Of a stretch of 34,685 nt of DNA, positions 24,901 to 33,027 are shown one piece after another. Origin of the DNA: Acetobacterium sp. GTDB lineage: Bacteria > Bacillota > Clostridia > Eubacteriales > Eubacteriaceae. The position numbers and the translations under genes are program-made. Numbering within the stretch: position 1 is the first letter of the stretch; the number at the start of each line of letters is the position of its first letter. Below the pieces are notes generated by a model that saw only the letters and a program-made list of their open reading frames with translations, was not told the origin of the DNA and did not search any database. Location of the stretch: the NCBI GenBank assembly GCA_028692885.1, contig JAQUWM010000022.1, positions 1 to 34,685 of the forward strand. The letters run 5' to 3'.

Positions 24901-25523
24901 TGGAAACAAAAGAAAAAGTGCAGATTGATTGGAAAGTTGTTTTTAAATTAGGTTTTATACTACTTCTTATTTCAGGGGTAGCTGCCTGCTGTCTGGCATT
25001 GACCAATTATGTAACGGCTGGCACCATTGAGGAAATGAATATCAAAGCGAACACCGTAGCGCGTCAGGAAGTTCTGCCGGAAGCGACAGATTTTGAAGAA
25101 GTGCCAGCAGAAGATGTGGTGAAAGTAGCCACAGAAATTGGCATGGAAAAACCAGAAGAACTGTTAGAAATTTATGCTGGTAAAAATGGCGGCGAAGTTG
25201 TTGGATACACTGTCAAGACTGGTCCTGGTAGTGGTTTTAGTGGCGAAGTACAGGTATTAACTGGTATTTCAACCGATGGAATTATTACCGGAATTACAAT
25301 TATTAAACACAATGAAACACCGGGCTTGGGTGCACTGGCTACTGGCGAGTGGAACGATCAGTTTACTGGCAAATCGGCAACAGAAGAGCTGATTGTAGTA
25401 AAAGGAACCGCTAAAGAAGATAGCAATGAAATTCAGGCTATTACTGGTTCTACGATTACTTCCAAGGCAGTTACTGCAGGTGTTAATATATCCATTGAAG
25501 TTTACCAGATTATGTCGAAATAG
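24900..25523 (+). CDS. rnfG: Rnf complex subunit RnfG, FMN-binding
   Basis: RnfG has one N-terminal membrane helix (about 12-35) and an outward-facing FMN-binding domain. FMN is attached to a threonine by a phosphoester bond; the flavinylation motif is TGSTITS with T185. The motif requires the transferase ApbE, which is not in this window. GSGFSGEVQVLTGIS near 110 and HNETPGLGA near 138 are family blocks. The length of 207 is normal. It is coupled to rnfD by a one-base overlap. Confidence 0.96.
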   Translation: METKEKVQIDWKVVFKLGFILLLISGVAACCLALTNYVTAGTIEEMNIKANTVARQEVLPEATDFEEVPAEDVVKVATEIGMEKPEELLEIYAGKNGGEVVGYTVKTGPGSGFSGEVQVLTGISTDGIITGITIIKHNETPGLGALATGEWNDQFTGKSATEELIVVKGTAKEDSNEIQAITGSTITSKAVTAGVNISIEVYQIMSK

Positions 25524-25538
25524 GAGGGAAATATAAAG

Positions 25539-26129
25539 ATGAATTTTATGAAAAATCTTACTAGAGGAATCATACGAGAAAATCCTATCTTCGTACTATT
25601 ACTGGGAATGTGTCCAACTCTTGCGGTTACCACATCAGCAGTAAATGGTTTAGGGATGGGGTTGGCGACTACCGCTGTGTTAATCTGTTCAAATGTCGTT
25701 ATTTCGGCACTCAGAAAAGTGATCCCTGATAATATCAGAATCCCTGCTTTTGTAGTTATTATTGCATCCTTCGTAACCATTGTTGGAATGTTGATGAAGG
25801 CTTACTTGCCAGCACTGGATGCATCATTAGGTTTGTTTATACCGTTGATTGTTGTAAACTGTGTTATTTTAGGTCGGGCAGAAGCTTTTGCATTCGGAAA
25901 TAGTGTCATCAATTCATTTGCGGATGGACTTGGAATGGGGATTGGTTTTACCATGGCTTTAACTATTTTAGGGTCAATCCGTGAAATTCTAGGGGCAGGA
26001 ATGATTTTTGGGTTCTCATTATTCGGGGCTGCATATGAACCGGTATTATTGATGATCCTACCTCCAGGAGCATTTTTAACTCTTGGTCTTTTGATTGGCC
26101 TTATTAACTGGAAAACGAAAAAGGCATAG
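25539..26129 (+). CDS. rnfE: Rnf complex membrane subunit RnfE
   Basis: RnfE is a six-helix membrane protein of the NqrD/RnfE family. It begins with the typical RGIIRENPIFVLLLGMCPTL (about 7-26) and has VNCVILGRAEAFA near 105, with the conserved Asn-Cys that pairs with RnfA in coordinating an iron-sulfur cluster in the membrane. The length of 196 is standard. An AGGAGGG site overlaps the rnfG stop. rnfA follows after 12 bases. RnfE and RnfA are inverted homologues that build the membrane core. Confidence 0.96.
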   Translation: MNFMKNLTRGIIRENPIFVLLLGMCPTLAVTTSAVNGLGMGLATTAVLICSNVVISALRKVIPDNIRIPAFVVIIASFVTIVGMLMKAYLPALDASLGLFIPLIVVNCVILGRAEAFAFGNSVINSFADGLGMGIGFTMALTILGSIREILGAGMIFGFSLFGAAYEPVLLMILPPGAFLTLGLLIGLINWKTKKA

Positions 26130-26141
26130 GGGAGGATATCA

Positions 26142-26720
26142 ATGACTTTAATTTTTATAATGATCAGTGCAATTTTTGTCAATAACTTTGTACTGTCACG
26201 ATTTTTAGGTATTTGTCCGTTTTTGGGGGTTTCCAAACAAGTTGAAACCGCTCTCGGGATGGGGGTTGCGGTAACCTTTGTTATGGGATTGGCTTCTGCA
26301 ATTACTTATGTGGTTCAATATTCAATTCTTGATCCATTGGGTCTCGGTTATCTGCAGACAATTGCTTTTATTTTGGTAATTGCAACGCTGGTTCAGCTGG
26401 TTGAAATGATTATTAAAAAAGCCAGCCCGTCGTTGTATCAGGCACTGGGAGTTTACCTGCCTTTAATCACAACAAACTGTGCTGTTTTAGGGGTTGCGCT
26501 CTTAAATATTCAGTTTGAATATAATTTTATTGAAACAATTTTTCACGGTGTTGGGGCGGCCTTAGGTTTCACGCTTGCCATCGTGCTTTTTGCGGGCATC
26601 CGTGAGCGCCTCGAAACGTCGGCAGTTCCAAAAGCCCTAGAAGGATTCCCGATTGCATTATTAACTGCTGGTTTAATGGCGATTGCGTTTTTGGGATTTT
26701 CCGGAATGAAATTAGGTTAG
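26142..26720 (+). CDS. rnfA: Rnf complex membrane subunit RnfA
   Basis: RnfA is a six-helix membrane protein, homologous to NqrE. Key blocks are NNFVLSRFLGICPFLGVSK near 14 and TTNCAVLGVALLN near 109, whose Cys residues correspond to the intramembrane cluster ligands shared with RnfE. The length is 192. GGAGG precedes the ATG at a good distance. It is followed by rnfB with a ribosome site overlapping its stop. Confidence 0.96.
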   Translation: MTLIFIMISAIFVNNFVLSRFLGICPFLGVSKQVETALGMGVAVTFVMGLASAITYVVQYSILDPLGLGYLQTIAFILVIATLVQLVEMIIKKASPSLYQALGVYLPLITTNCAVLGVALLNIQFEYNFIETIFHGVGAALGFTLAIVLFAGIRERLETSAVPKALEGFPIALLTAGLMAIAFLGFSGMKLG

Positions 26721-26732
26721 GAGGATATGGAA

Positions 26733-27734
26733 ATGTTAGAAGCGATTTTAGTTCCAGTCGGTATCCTCGGTGTATTTGGTTTAGTGTTTGGAATTGGCCT
26801 TGCCATTGCGGCCAAGGTATTTGAAGTATACGAAGATCCTCGGATACCAATGATCAGAGCAGCTCTACCTGGCGCAAATTGTGGCGGTTGTGGTCTGCCA
26901 GGTTGCGATGCGTTTGCATCGGGTATTGTAAATGGCACAGCTGCGATTGATGGCTGTCCGGTTGGTGGTGCCGATTGTGCCGCTGCAATGGCCGAAATCA
27001 TGGGTATGGAAGCAGGGAGTGCTGTTAAAAAAGTAGCCACTGTAATTTGTCAGGGGACCTGTGAGACAGCACCAAACCGTGCCGAGTATTATGGCGAAAT
27101 GGATTGCCGGGAAGCAATGATTGCTTCTGGCGGGGCAAAAGGTTGTCGTTATGGTTGTATGGGATTGGGAACCTGTAAAGCGGTGTGCCCTTTTGATGCC
27201 ATTGTTATGGGAGCAGATGGACTGCCAAAAATTGATCCAGATAAATGCACATCCTGTGGTAAATGTATCGATGCCTGTCCAAAAGCGATTATGAATCTAG
27301 TTCCGGCTGCTCAGGATGTTATTGTAAAATGTAATAACAAAGATAAAGGGAAAACAGCAAAACTGGTTTGTACAACGGCTTGTATCGCCTGTGGTGCCTG
27401 TGTGAAAGCATGTAAATTTGATGCGATTAAAGTTGAAAACAATATTGCTAAAATTGATTATGACAAGTGTGTTGAATGCTACGAATGCGTAGTTAAATGC
27501 CCAATGCACACTATTTCCGGCGATGTCGAAACAGGCAAAAAAACAGCTTACATTATTGATGCAAATTGTATCGGATGTGGCGCTTGTGCTAAAAATTGTC
27601 CAGTTGAAGCAATCACTGGTGAAATTAAAAAACCACCTTATGTTATTGAACATGAAAAATGTATTGGCTGCAGTATTTGTTTTAAAAAATGCAAGAAAAA
27701 TGCGATTGAAATGCGGCCAAATAAAACAAAATAA
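26733..27734 (+). CDS. rnfB: Rnf complex ferredoxin-oxidising subunit RnfB, extended form
   Basis: RnfB takes electrons from reduced ferredoxin. It has one N-terminal membrane helix and then a cluster domain, NCGGCGLPGCDAF with a fourth Cys in DGCPVGG. Six ferredoxin-like cysteine groups follow: CRYGCMGLGTCKAVC, CTSCGKCIDAC, CIACGACVKAC, CVECYECVVKC, CIGCGACAKNC and CIGCSICFKKC. That suggests about seven [4Fe-4S] clusters; proteobacterial RnfB has three. The extended form is typical of acetogens. The ATG at 26733 is chosen because GGAGG lies eight bases before it, against two for the ATG at 26727; the length is then 333. It closes the operon and a strong terminator follows. Confidence 0.95.
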   Translation: MLEAILVPVGILGVFGLVFGIGLAIAAKVFEVYEDPRIPMIRAALPGANCGGCGLPGCDAFASGIVNGTAAIDGCPVGGADCAAAMAEIMGMEAGSAVKKVATVICQGTCETAPNRAEYYGEMDCREAMIASGGAKGCRYGCMGLGTCKAVCPFDAIVMGADGLPKIDPDKCTSCGKCIDACPKAIMNLVPAAQDVIVKCNNKDKGKTAKLVCTTACIACGACVKACKFDAIKVENNIAKIDYDKCVECYECVVKCPMHTISGDVETGKKTAYIIDANCIGCGACAKNCPVEAITGEIKKPPYVIEHEKCIGCSICFKKCKKNAIEMRPNKTK

Positions 27735-27750
27735 ACGATAAGTATAAAAG

Positions 27751-27783
27751 GGCTCTTCATTGAAAAATGAGGAGCCTTTTTTT
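27751..27783 (+). terminator. Terminator of the rnf operon
   Basis: GGCTCTTCATT (27751-27761), loop gaaa, AATGAGGAGCC (27766-27776): eleven pairs with one T-G. Seven Ts follow. Confidence 0.9.
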
Positions 27784-27901
27784 CTTAAGAATATATGACA
27801 ATTAAGTATTTGTTTTAAATTTTAATTAGAATTTTAGGAAAGATGTATAAAATAAACTTAGACTCTGTTAAAATAATGGTATTGTTGGTATGAGGAGGCT
27901 T

Positions 27902-28612
27902 ATGGTGAACGAAAAGGCAGACTATCATGTATCGATTAAAGAGCTCCCTGAGGATGAACGTCCCCAGGAAAAGATGATCCGTCATGGGGCCGGAAGTTTG
28001 AGTAATGCCGAGCTTTTAGCCATTATTATTCGCACCGGAACCCGGGGCACCACTTCAGTAGAAATTGGCAGAAAAATCATTGCGTATCTGGACAATGACT
28101 TATCCTATTTTCATCAAATGGATGTTTTAGAATTGAAACGAAATCCCAATCTAGCTGGAGTTGGCATTGTAAAAGCTTGTCAGATTAAGGCTGCTATTGA
28201 ACTGGGCTATCGGATGAAACAGAAGGATCTTCCTGATGTTAAAATTACCTCACCGCAGAATGTGGTCGGACTACTGATGGATGAGATGCAGTACCTGAAA
28301 CAGGAGTGTTTTAAGATTATTATGCTTGACACTAAAAATAAGGTAATCAAGGTCGAGGAGATCACTCGTGGTACCCTCAATTCATCTCTGGTTCATCCGC
28401 GGGAAGTCTTTGTTAAAGCGATTAAACAGCATGCAGCATCAATTATTCTGGCTCATAACCATCCCTCAGGAGATACACAACCCAGTGCCGAAGATAAAAG
28501 CATCACCAGACGTCTGGTCGACGCAGGAGAGCTTATTGGTATTTCGGTATTGGATCATATCATCATTGGACGAGGAACATACATAAGCTTTAAGCAGGAA
28601 AAACTCCTGTAA
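27902..28612 (+). CDS. radC: RadC family JAMM/MPN+ domain protein
   Basis: A 236-residue RadC protein. The N-terminus (about 1-100) holds a helix-hairpin-helix-like part (GAGSLSNAELLAIIIRTG and NLAGVGIVKACQIKAA). The C-terminus is a JAMM metalloprotease-like domain with AHNHPSGDTQPSAED, giving metal ligands H185, H187 and an aspartate at about 198. The old link to DNA repair in E. coli has been withdrawn, and the function is unclear. The start is set at ATG 27902; GTG 27905 is better spaced (six bases) from the AGGAGG and is an alternative. Confidence 0.93.
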   Translation: MVNEKADYHVSIKELPEDERPQEKMIRHGAGSLSNAELLAIIIRTGTRGTTSVEIGRKIIAYLDNDLSYFHQMDVLELKRNPNLAGVGIVKACQIKAAIELGYRMKQKDLPDVKITSPQNVVGLLMDEMQYLKQECFKIIMLDTKNKVIKVEEITRGTLNSSLVHPREVFVKAIKQHAASIILAHNHPSGDTQPSAEDKSITRRLVDAGELIGISVLDHIIIGRGTYISFKQEKLL

Positions 28613-28660
28613 TTATCTTAAAATTTAAAAAATATCTAACGCCTTACTGTAAAATTAGGG

Positions 28661-28761
28661 TATAATGATATGCATGTTTTTATAGTTTCCCGATTTTAAC
28701 AAAGTTATTACAAAAGATTAGGGTAGGCAAATAAAAAGCTGTTTATATAAAGCAGTTTTTT
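28661..28761 (+). promoter_or_regulatory. Candidate promoter and leader terminator ahead of the pseudouridine synthase gene
   Basis: A TATAAT at 28661-28666 (weak -35) could start a leader near 28673. The leader contains a stem CTGTTT/AAGCAG (28739-28744 with 28750-28755, one T-G pair) followed by six Ts (28756-28761). This terminator lies only 15 bases before the ribosome site of the next gene, so it could be an attenuator, or it could end the radC transcript. Confidence 0.45.
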
Positions 28762-28785
28762 AATTGAATCAGAACCGGGGGTAGA

Positions 28786-29694
28786 ATTATCAGTCTCGTT
28801 TATACATATTACATATCAGAAAATCATAAAAAGTCGGTCCGGGAAGAGCTGACCAAACGTTACAGTTACTCCAGCCGTTTAATCAGTGAAATTAAACGGA
28901 TCGGAAAGATCAGTCTAAATCATAAAGAGTGCTTTCTGGGACAGCAAATCAAGTCAGGGGATATCATCGAGATTAAAATGCCGAAGGAAGATATTGATGG
29001 GGAACCAGTGTCAGGCAAATTAAGCGTAGTTTACGAAGATGATGAACTGCTGGTGATCAACAAACCGCCATTTTGTGTAACACATCCCACTAAGAGCCAT
29101 CAATTGGATACTCTGGCAAATTACATCAGCTATTACTGGCACGATCGAGGGGTTTCGGCAAAAATTCGCTTTATCAATCGATTAGATCGCGATACAACCG
29201 GCATTGTGGCGATAGCAAAAAATAAATATGTGCATCATTATGTCCAAAATGAAATGAATTCAGGCAAGGTCAGAAAGGTCTATCATGCCTTTGTGCATGG
29301 GAAGCTTCCCTGTGAAGAAGGGATTATTGACGCTCCGATCGGACAACCCTACGAAGACAGTATTCATCGGGTGGTGATCGATACGGGGAAACCATCAGTT
29401 ACCCGCTATAAGGTGCTGGAAGAGTATAAAAATGCATCGTTGGTGGAGCTGATTCTGGAAACTGGACGAACCCATCAGATCAGGGTTCATTTACAGCATC
29501 TGGGAAATCCGATTATTGGGGACCCCTTGTATCACGGAGATGATTTGGCTGGCGATTGTTTGGGAATGCCTCATCAGGCACTGCATGCACGGAGTCTGAA
29601 TTTATCGCTTCCCAGAAAAAGTAATCTGCATGTTCAGGCTGAGTATAACAGCGAGTTGATCGATTTACGAAAAAGTCTGATAGATAATAAATAG
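28786..29694 (+). CDS. RluA/RluD-family 23S rRNA-type pseudouridine synthase with non-AUG start
   Basis: A pseudouridine synthase of the RluA group. The catalytic aspartate is D134 in NRLDRDTTG, followed by PIGQPYEDSIHR, TGRTHQIRVH and GDPLYHG. The frame has an ATG at 28978, but the reading upstream is open and encodes a clear S4 RNA-binding domain (KKSVREELTKR, SSRLISEIKR, GQQIKSGDIIEI) with no ATG, GTG or TTG back to the stop at 28765. GGGGG at 28777-28781 lies four bases before ATT (28786) and seven before ATC (28789), so one of these is the likely start. Length 301-302 residues, normal for RluD types; from 28978 it would lose the S4 domain. The RNA target cannot be named. The PBP gene follows after 13 bases. 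Confidence 0.85.
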   Translation: MISLVYTYYISENHKKSVREELTKRYSYSSRLISEIKRIGKISLNHKECFLGQQIKSGDIIEIKMPKEDIDGEPVSGKLSVVYEDDELLVINKPPFCVTHPTKSHQLDTLANYISYYWHDRGVSAKIRFINRLDRDTTGIVAIAKNKYVHHYVQNEMNSGKVRKVYHAFVHGKLPCEEGIIDAPIGQPYEDSIHRVVIDTGKPSVTRYKVLEEYKNASLVELILETGRTHQIRVHLQHLGNPIIGDPLYHGDDLAGDCLGMPHQALHARSLNLSLPRKSNLHVQAEYNSELIDLRKSLIDNK

Positions 29695-29707
29695 AAAAGG
29701 TGATAAA

Positions 29708-31933
29708 ATGAGTGAAAAACAAAAAAAAGGAATAAAAAGACGTAAGAAGAAAAAACATATTGGGGCCAAGGTGCTGATTATTCTTTTAGTCCTGGGGATC
29801 CTGGGAGTTGGAGTCATGTATTCTATCTATGCCGCAAATCGTATGGATATCTCCGATTATCAGTATCAGGCTAAGGATAAAACCGAGATTTATTCCGCAG
29901 ATAATGCCCTTATTGCTGAATTGTACATGAAAAATCGAACCAATATTACCATTGATCAGATTCCGGTGCAATTACAGCAGGCTCTGATATCGGTAGAGGA
30001 TTCACGGTTTTACGATCATTTTGGGATTGATTTACTGGGAATAGTCCGGGCATTTTTCTCCAATATAGCCAGTAATGGTATCGGTGAAGGTGCCAGTACC
30101 ATTACCCAACAGCTTGCCAGAGTGTTATTTCTACCGGATATTGCAACCGAGCAGAACTTTAATCAATCCCTGGTGCGAAAACTAAAGGAAATATCGATAG
30201 CGCTTCAATTGGAAGAAAAGTATACAAAGGAACAAATTCTGGAGATGTACTTTAATGAATACTATTTTGGTTCCGGTGCATATGGGATTGAAGAAGCAGC
30301 CAAGACCTATTTCAATAAACCAGTTTCTCAGGTCAATCTGGCCGAAGCTGCGATGCTGGCGGGTTTGCCACAAGCCCCTAGCGCATATGCTCCCAATACG
30401 AATTTAGAAGCAGCAAAAAAACGTCAACAGGAAGTTTTAACACGAATGGTGAAGGAAAAATATATTACTCAGGAAGAAGCAGACGCCGCTTATTCAATGG
30501 AACTGGTAATCAGAGATCCGGCGACCATTAGTTATGATGATCAGATTGTGGACAATTACGAAGCCTATGTCGGGCGAGCTTTGGATGAATATGCGAGATT
30601 GAAAGCATCATCTGTTATGCAAGAACGTGGTATCACTCAAGATCAGGCCATTGATTATATCAAAGAAAATATCGCCAATGGTGGGTACCGCATCTATACG
30701 ACCATTAACACCGCTATGCAGGCCGATGCTTTGGACAGTCTCAACGTTGGACTCGCCGATTCTGGTCTGGACACTGAAACAGGATCTATCGTGTCGGTGG
30801 ATTTGGACGGTGCGGTTAAAGCCTATTATGGTGGCAACACTCAAATTGATATGGCTAACACACCACGACAGCCAGGGTCAAATATCAAGCCGCTTTATTA
30901 TGCCGCGGCGATGGATAAGGGCTTAATTACCCCATCGACAACAATATCCGATACTTACACTGATTTTGGAGGATATGCTCCGAGAAATTATGATGGCGGT
31001 TATCATGGAACGGTTACGGTGCGAACAGCTTTAGTTAATTCTTACAATATACCAGCAGTTAAGGTATTCGATAAGGTTGGACCGGAGGAGGCTGTAGCAT
31101 TTATGCAAACCATGGGGATTTCGACTTTTGAAGATGATGATTATAATCTTGCCACCGCCCTTGGCGGAATGACTTATGGCATTAAGCCGTTAGAAATGGC
31201 GGCAGCCTTTAATGTTTTTAATAATGCCGGGGTTTACAATCAACCCTACTATATCACAAAAATGGAACAGGTTAACGGAGAGGTGCTTTATACCAAAAAT
31301 ACGTCCAGTACCATCACCAGGAAAGTTATGACAGATACCACCGCAACCAATATGATAAGTATCCTTGAAGGTGTTGTCGACTACGGAACGGGAACGGCTG
31401 CAGCTCAGATTTATCCAACCGCCGGGAAAACCGGGACAACGCATGACAATAAAGACTTATGGTTTACTGGGATCACCGGAAATTTAACGACTACTGTTTG
31501 GATTGGTAGTCCCGAAAACTATGTTCTGTCAGGTGGTAGTTATATTGCCGCAGGGATCTATGGAAATTATATGAGTGCCGTCATCGATCAGGACTTACTG
31601 ACCACCACGGAAATGGAACGGACTTCTAACGAGGGAAAAGGTTCGGGAGCATCTTCCGTCGACTCAGGATACAGTACGACTGATAAAGATGACGAAACAA
31701 CCACAGAGACACCAACGACAAAACCAACAACCCCAACTGAACCAACCAAACCAACCACACCGACGACCCCAACTGAGCCAACAATCCCAACTGAACCAAC
31801 TGAACCAACTGAACCAACTGAACCAACTGAACCAACTGAACCAACCGAGCCGACTGAGCCAACCGATCCAACCGAACCAACCGAGCCGACCGAGCCGACG
31901 ACCCCAACTGAGCCAACCACACCAACTACCTAA
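29708..31933 (+). CDS. Class A penicillin-binding protein (transglycosylase/transpeptidase) with Thr-Glu-Pro tail
   Basis: This bifunctional cell wall enzyme polymerises glycan strands and cross-links peptides outside the membrane. A basic N-terminus (KRRKKKKH) and one membrane helix (about 20-43) are followed by the GT51 domain, with EDSRFYDHFGID (catalytic E97) and GASTITQQLAR. The transpeptidase domain has S391-N-I-K394 (PGSNIKP), the S445-Y-N447 motif and K574-TGT. The final 80 residues, from about 660, are Thr/Pro/Glu repeats, mostly TEP, likely an extended wall-spanning tail. An AAAGGTGAT site precedes the ATG. It follows the pseudouridine synthase gene by 13 bases, and the cupin gene's ribosome site overlaps its stop. 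Confidence 0.95.
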   Translation: MSEKQKKGIKRRKKKKHIGAKVLIILLVLGILGVGVMYSIYAANRMDISDYQYQAKDKTEIYSADNALIAELYMKNRTNITIDQIPVQLQQALISVEDSRFYDHFGIDLLGIVRAFFSNIASNGIGEGASTITQQLARVLFLPDIATEQNFNQSLVRKLKEISIALQLEEKYTKEQILEMYFNEYYFGSGAYGIEEAAKTYFNKPVSQVNLAEAAMLAGLPQAPSAYAPNTNLEAAKKRQQEVLTRMVKEKYITQEEADAAYSMELVIRDPATISYDDQIVDNYEAYVGRALDEYARLKASSVMQERGITQDQAIDYIKENIANGGYRIYTTINTAMQADALDSLNVGLADSGLDTETGSIVSVDLDGAVKAYYGGNTQIDMANTPRQPGSNIKPLYYAAAMDKGLITPSTTISDTYTDFGGYAPRNYDGGYHGTVTVRTALVNSYNIPAVKVFDKVGPEEAVAFMQTMGISTFEDDDYNLATALGGMTYGIKPLEMAAAFNVFNNAGVYNQPYYITKMEQVNGEVLYTKNTSSTITRKVMTDTTATNMISILEGVVDYGTGTAAAQIYPTAGKTGTTHDNKDLWFTGITGNLTTTVWIGSPENYVLSGGSYIAAGIYGNYMSAVIDQDLLTTTEMERTSNEGKGSGASSVDSGYSTTDKDDETTTETPTTKPTTPTEPTKPTTPTTPTEPTIPTEPTEPTEPTEPTEPTEPTEPTEPTDPTEPTEPTEPTTPTEPTTPTT
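31791..31844 (+). repeat. Six perfect 9-base repeats in the PBP tail
   Basis: The unit CTGAACCAA occurs six times without a mismatch, in frame, encoding Thr-Glu-Pro. Variant copies with synonymous changes continue on both sides (about 31726-31930). Perfect copies can slip during replication; each change keeps the frame and alters tail length by three residues. Confidence 0.9.
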
Positions 31934-31945
31934 TGGAGGATGATG

Positions 31946-32299
31946 ATGATCGTACAAAATAAATTGAAACGACAGGAACTAAAACAGAATATGTGGGGTG
32001 GTATGGGTAATGTCGAAATTACCCATATCACTGACAATAAGATCCTTGGTAAAAATTGTCGGCTCTTTGCTCAGATCACAGTGAAACCGGGAGATTCAAT
32101 CGGGGAACATCAGCATTTGGGTGAACGAGAAATATTTTATTTTTTACAGGGAAAAGGGATTGTTATCGATGATGGCAAGCAATCTGAAATCGGTCCCGGG
32201 GACGTGATGGTTACCCCGGATCAAAGCAGCCATAGCGTCGTTAACACTGGTGATGAGGATTTGGTGTTTATGGCATTGATTCTCAATGAAAACGCGTGA
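31946..32299 (+). CDS. Small cupin-domain protein
   Basis: A 117-residue single cupin barrel. Motif 1 is GDSIGEHQHLGEREIFYFLQG, with histidines and a glutamate in metal-binding positions. Motif 2 is GDVMVTPDQSSHSVVNTG with the final histidine. A metal is likely; the substrate is unknown. Three ATGs lie in a row (31940, 31943, 31946); the last is six bases from GGAGG and is taken as the start. It lies 12 bases after the PBP stop and overlaps nth by four bases, so it belongs to the same transcript. Confidence 0.85.
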   Translation: MIVQNKLKRQELKQNMWGGMGNVEITHITDNKILGKNCRLFAQITVKPGDSIGEHQHLGEREIFYFLQGKGIVIDDGKQSEIGPGDVMVTPDQSSHSVVNTGDEDLVFMALILNENA

Positions 32300-32937
32300 C
32301 AAAAAAGAAAATTGAACAAATTTTAGCCACACTGGAAAGCCTCTACGGCCAGGAACAGTGTGGCTTAGATTTTAATACTTCCTTTGAATTGCTGATTGCC
32401 ACCATCCTTTCGGCACAATGCACCGATGTCCGGGTGAATATTGTTACCAGCGAGCTGTTTAAAAACTATAATACCCCGGAAGCTATTTTATTATTGGGAG
32501 AAGAAGGTCTGCTGACTAAAATTAAAACCTGCGGTCTGGCTAAAACGAAGGCCAGAAATATTATTTTGACCTGCCACCGGTTGTTGACAGAGTATAACGG
32601 AGCTGTTCCAAAGCAGATGGATGAATTGATCACACTCCCGGGGGTGGGACGAAAAACAGCCAATGTGGTCATGAGCAACGCCTTTAATATCCCGGCAATT
32701 GCGGTAGATACCCATGTTTTTCGGGTTTCCCGACGAATTGGCCTGGCTGAGGGAAAAACTGTTCTGGAAGTAGAAAAAGAATTAATGAAAAATATCCCGA
32801 AAGATAAATGGTCTCAAGCCCATCATTGGCTCATCTGGCATGGACGAAAATGCTGTACGGCCAGAAATCCCAATTGTAGTGGGTGTATACTGCACAGCCT
32901 CTGCGTTTTTGGTCGCCAAAATTTCAAAGAAGCATAG
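32296..32937 (+). CDS. nth: Endonuclease III (DNA glycosylase/AP lyase)
   Basis: Nth removes oxidised pyrimidines and cuts the resulting abasic site. The helix-hairpin-helix LPGVGRKTANVV carries the catalytic lysine K120, and the aspartate D138 lies in AVDTHVFR; both have the same numbers as in E. coli. The [4Fe-4S] loop C-x6-C-x2-C-x5-C is near the C-terminus. The length of 213 is standard. The start is a GTG that overlaps the cupin stop (GTGA). Confidence 0.96.
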   Translation: MTKKKIEQILATLESLYGQEQCGLDFNTSFELLIATILSAQCTDVRVNIVTSELFKNYNTPEAILLLGEEGLLTKIKTCGLAKTKARNIILTCHRLLTEYNGAVPKQMDELITLPGVGRKTANVVMSNAFNIPAIAVDTHVFRVSRRIGLAEGKTVLEVEKELMKNIPKDKWSQAHHWLIWHGRKCCTARNPNCSGCILHSLCVFGRQNFKEA

Positions 32938-32955
32938 GTTCAAAGCAATTATTTC

Positions 32956-32984
32956 TTGTGTTTTTCTTAAGAATGGTTTATGAT
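32956..32984 (+). promoter_or_regulatory. Candidate promoter of the ABC uptake operon
   Basis: TTGTGT (32956-32961), 17-base spacer, TATGAT (32979-32984). The -35 is weak. A start near 32991 gives a leader of about 37 bases with a strong AGGAGG before the ATG. Confidence 0.45.
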
Positions 32985-33027
32985 AATCACTATAAATAAT
33001 CATTGAAAAGAAAAAGGAGGAAAAGAA

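Noticed and set aside
31588-31957. Long Val/Gly/Ser- and Trp-rich reading frames antisense to the PBP tail
   Set aside because: They arise because a 9-base repeat lacks stops in several frames. They have no ribosome site and lie within a certain gene.
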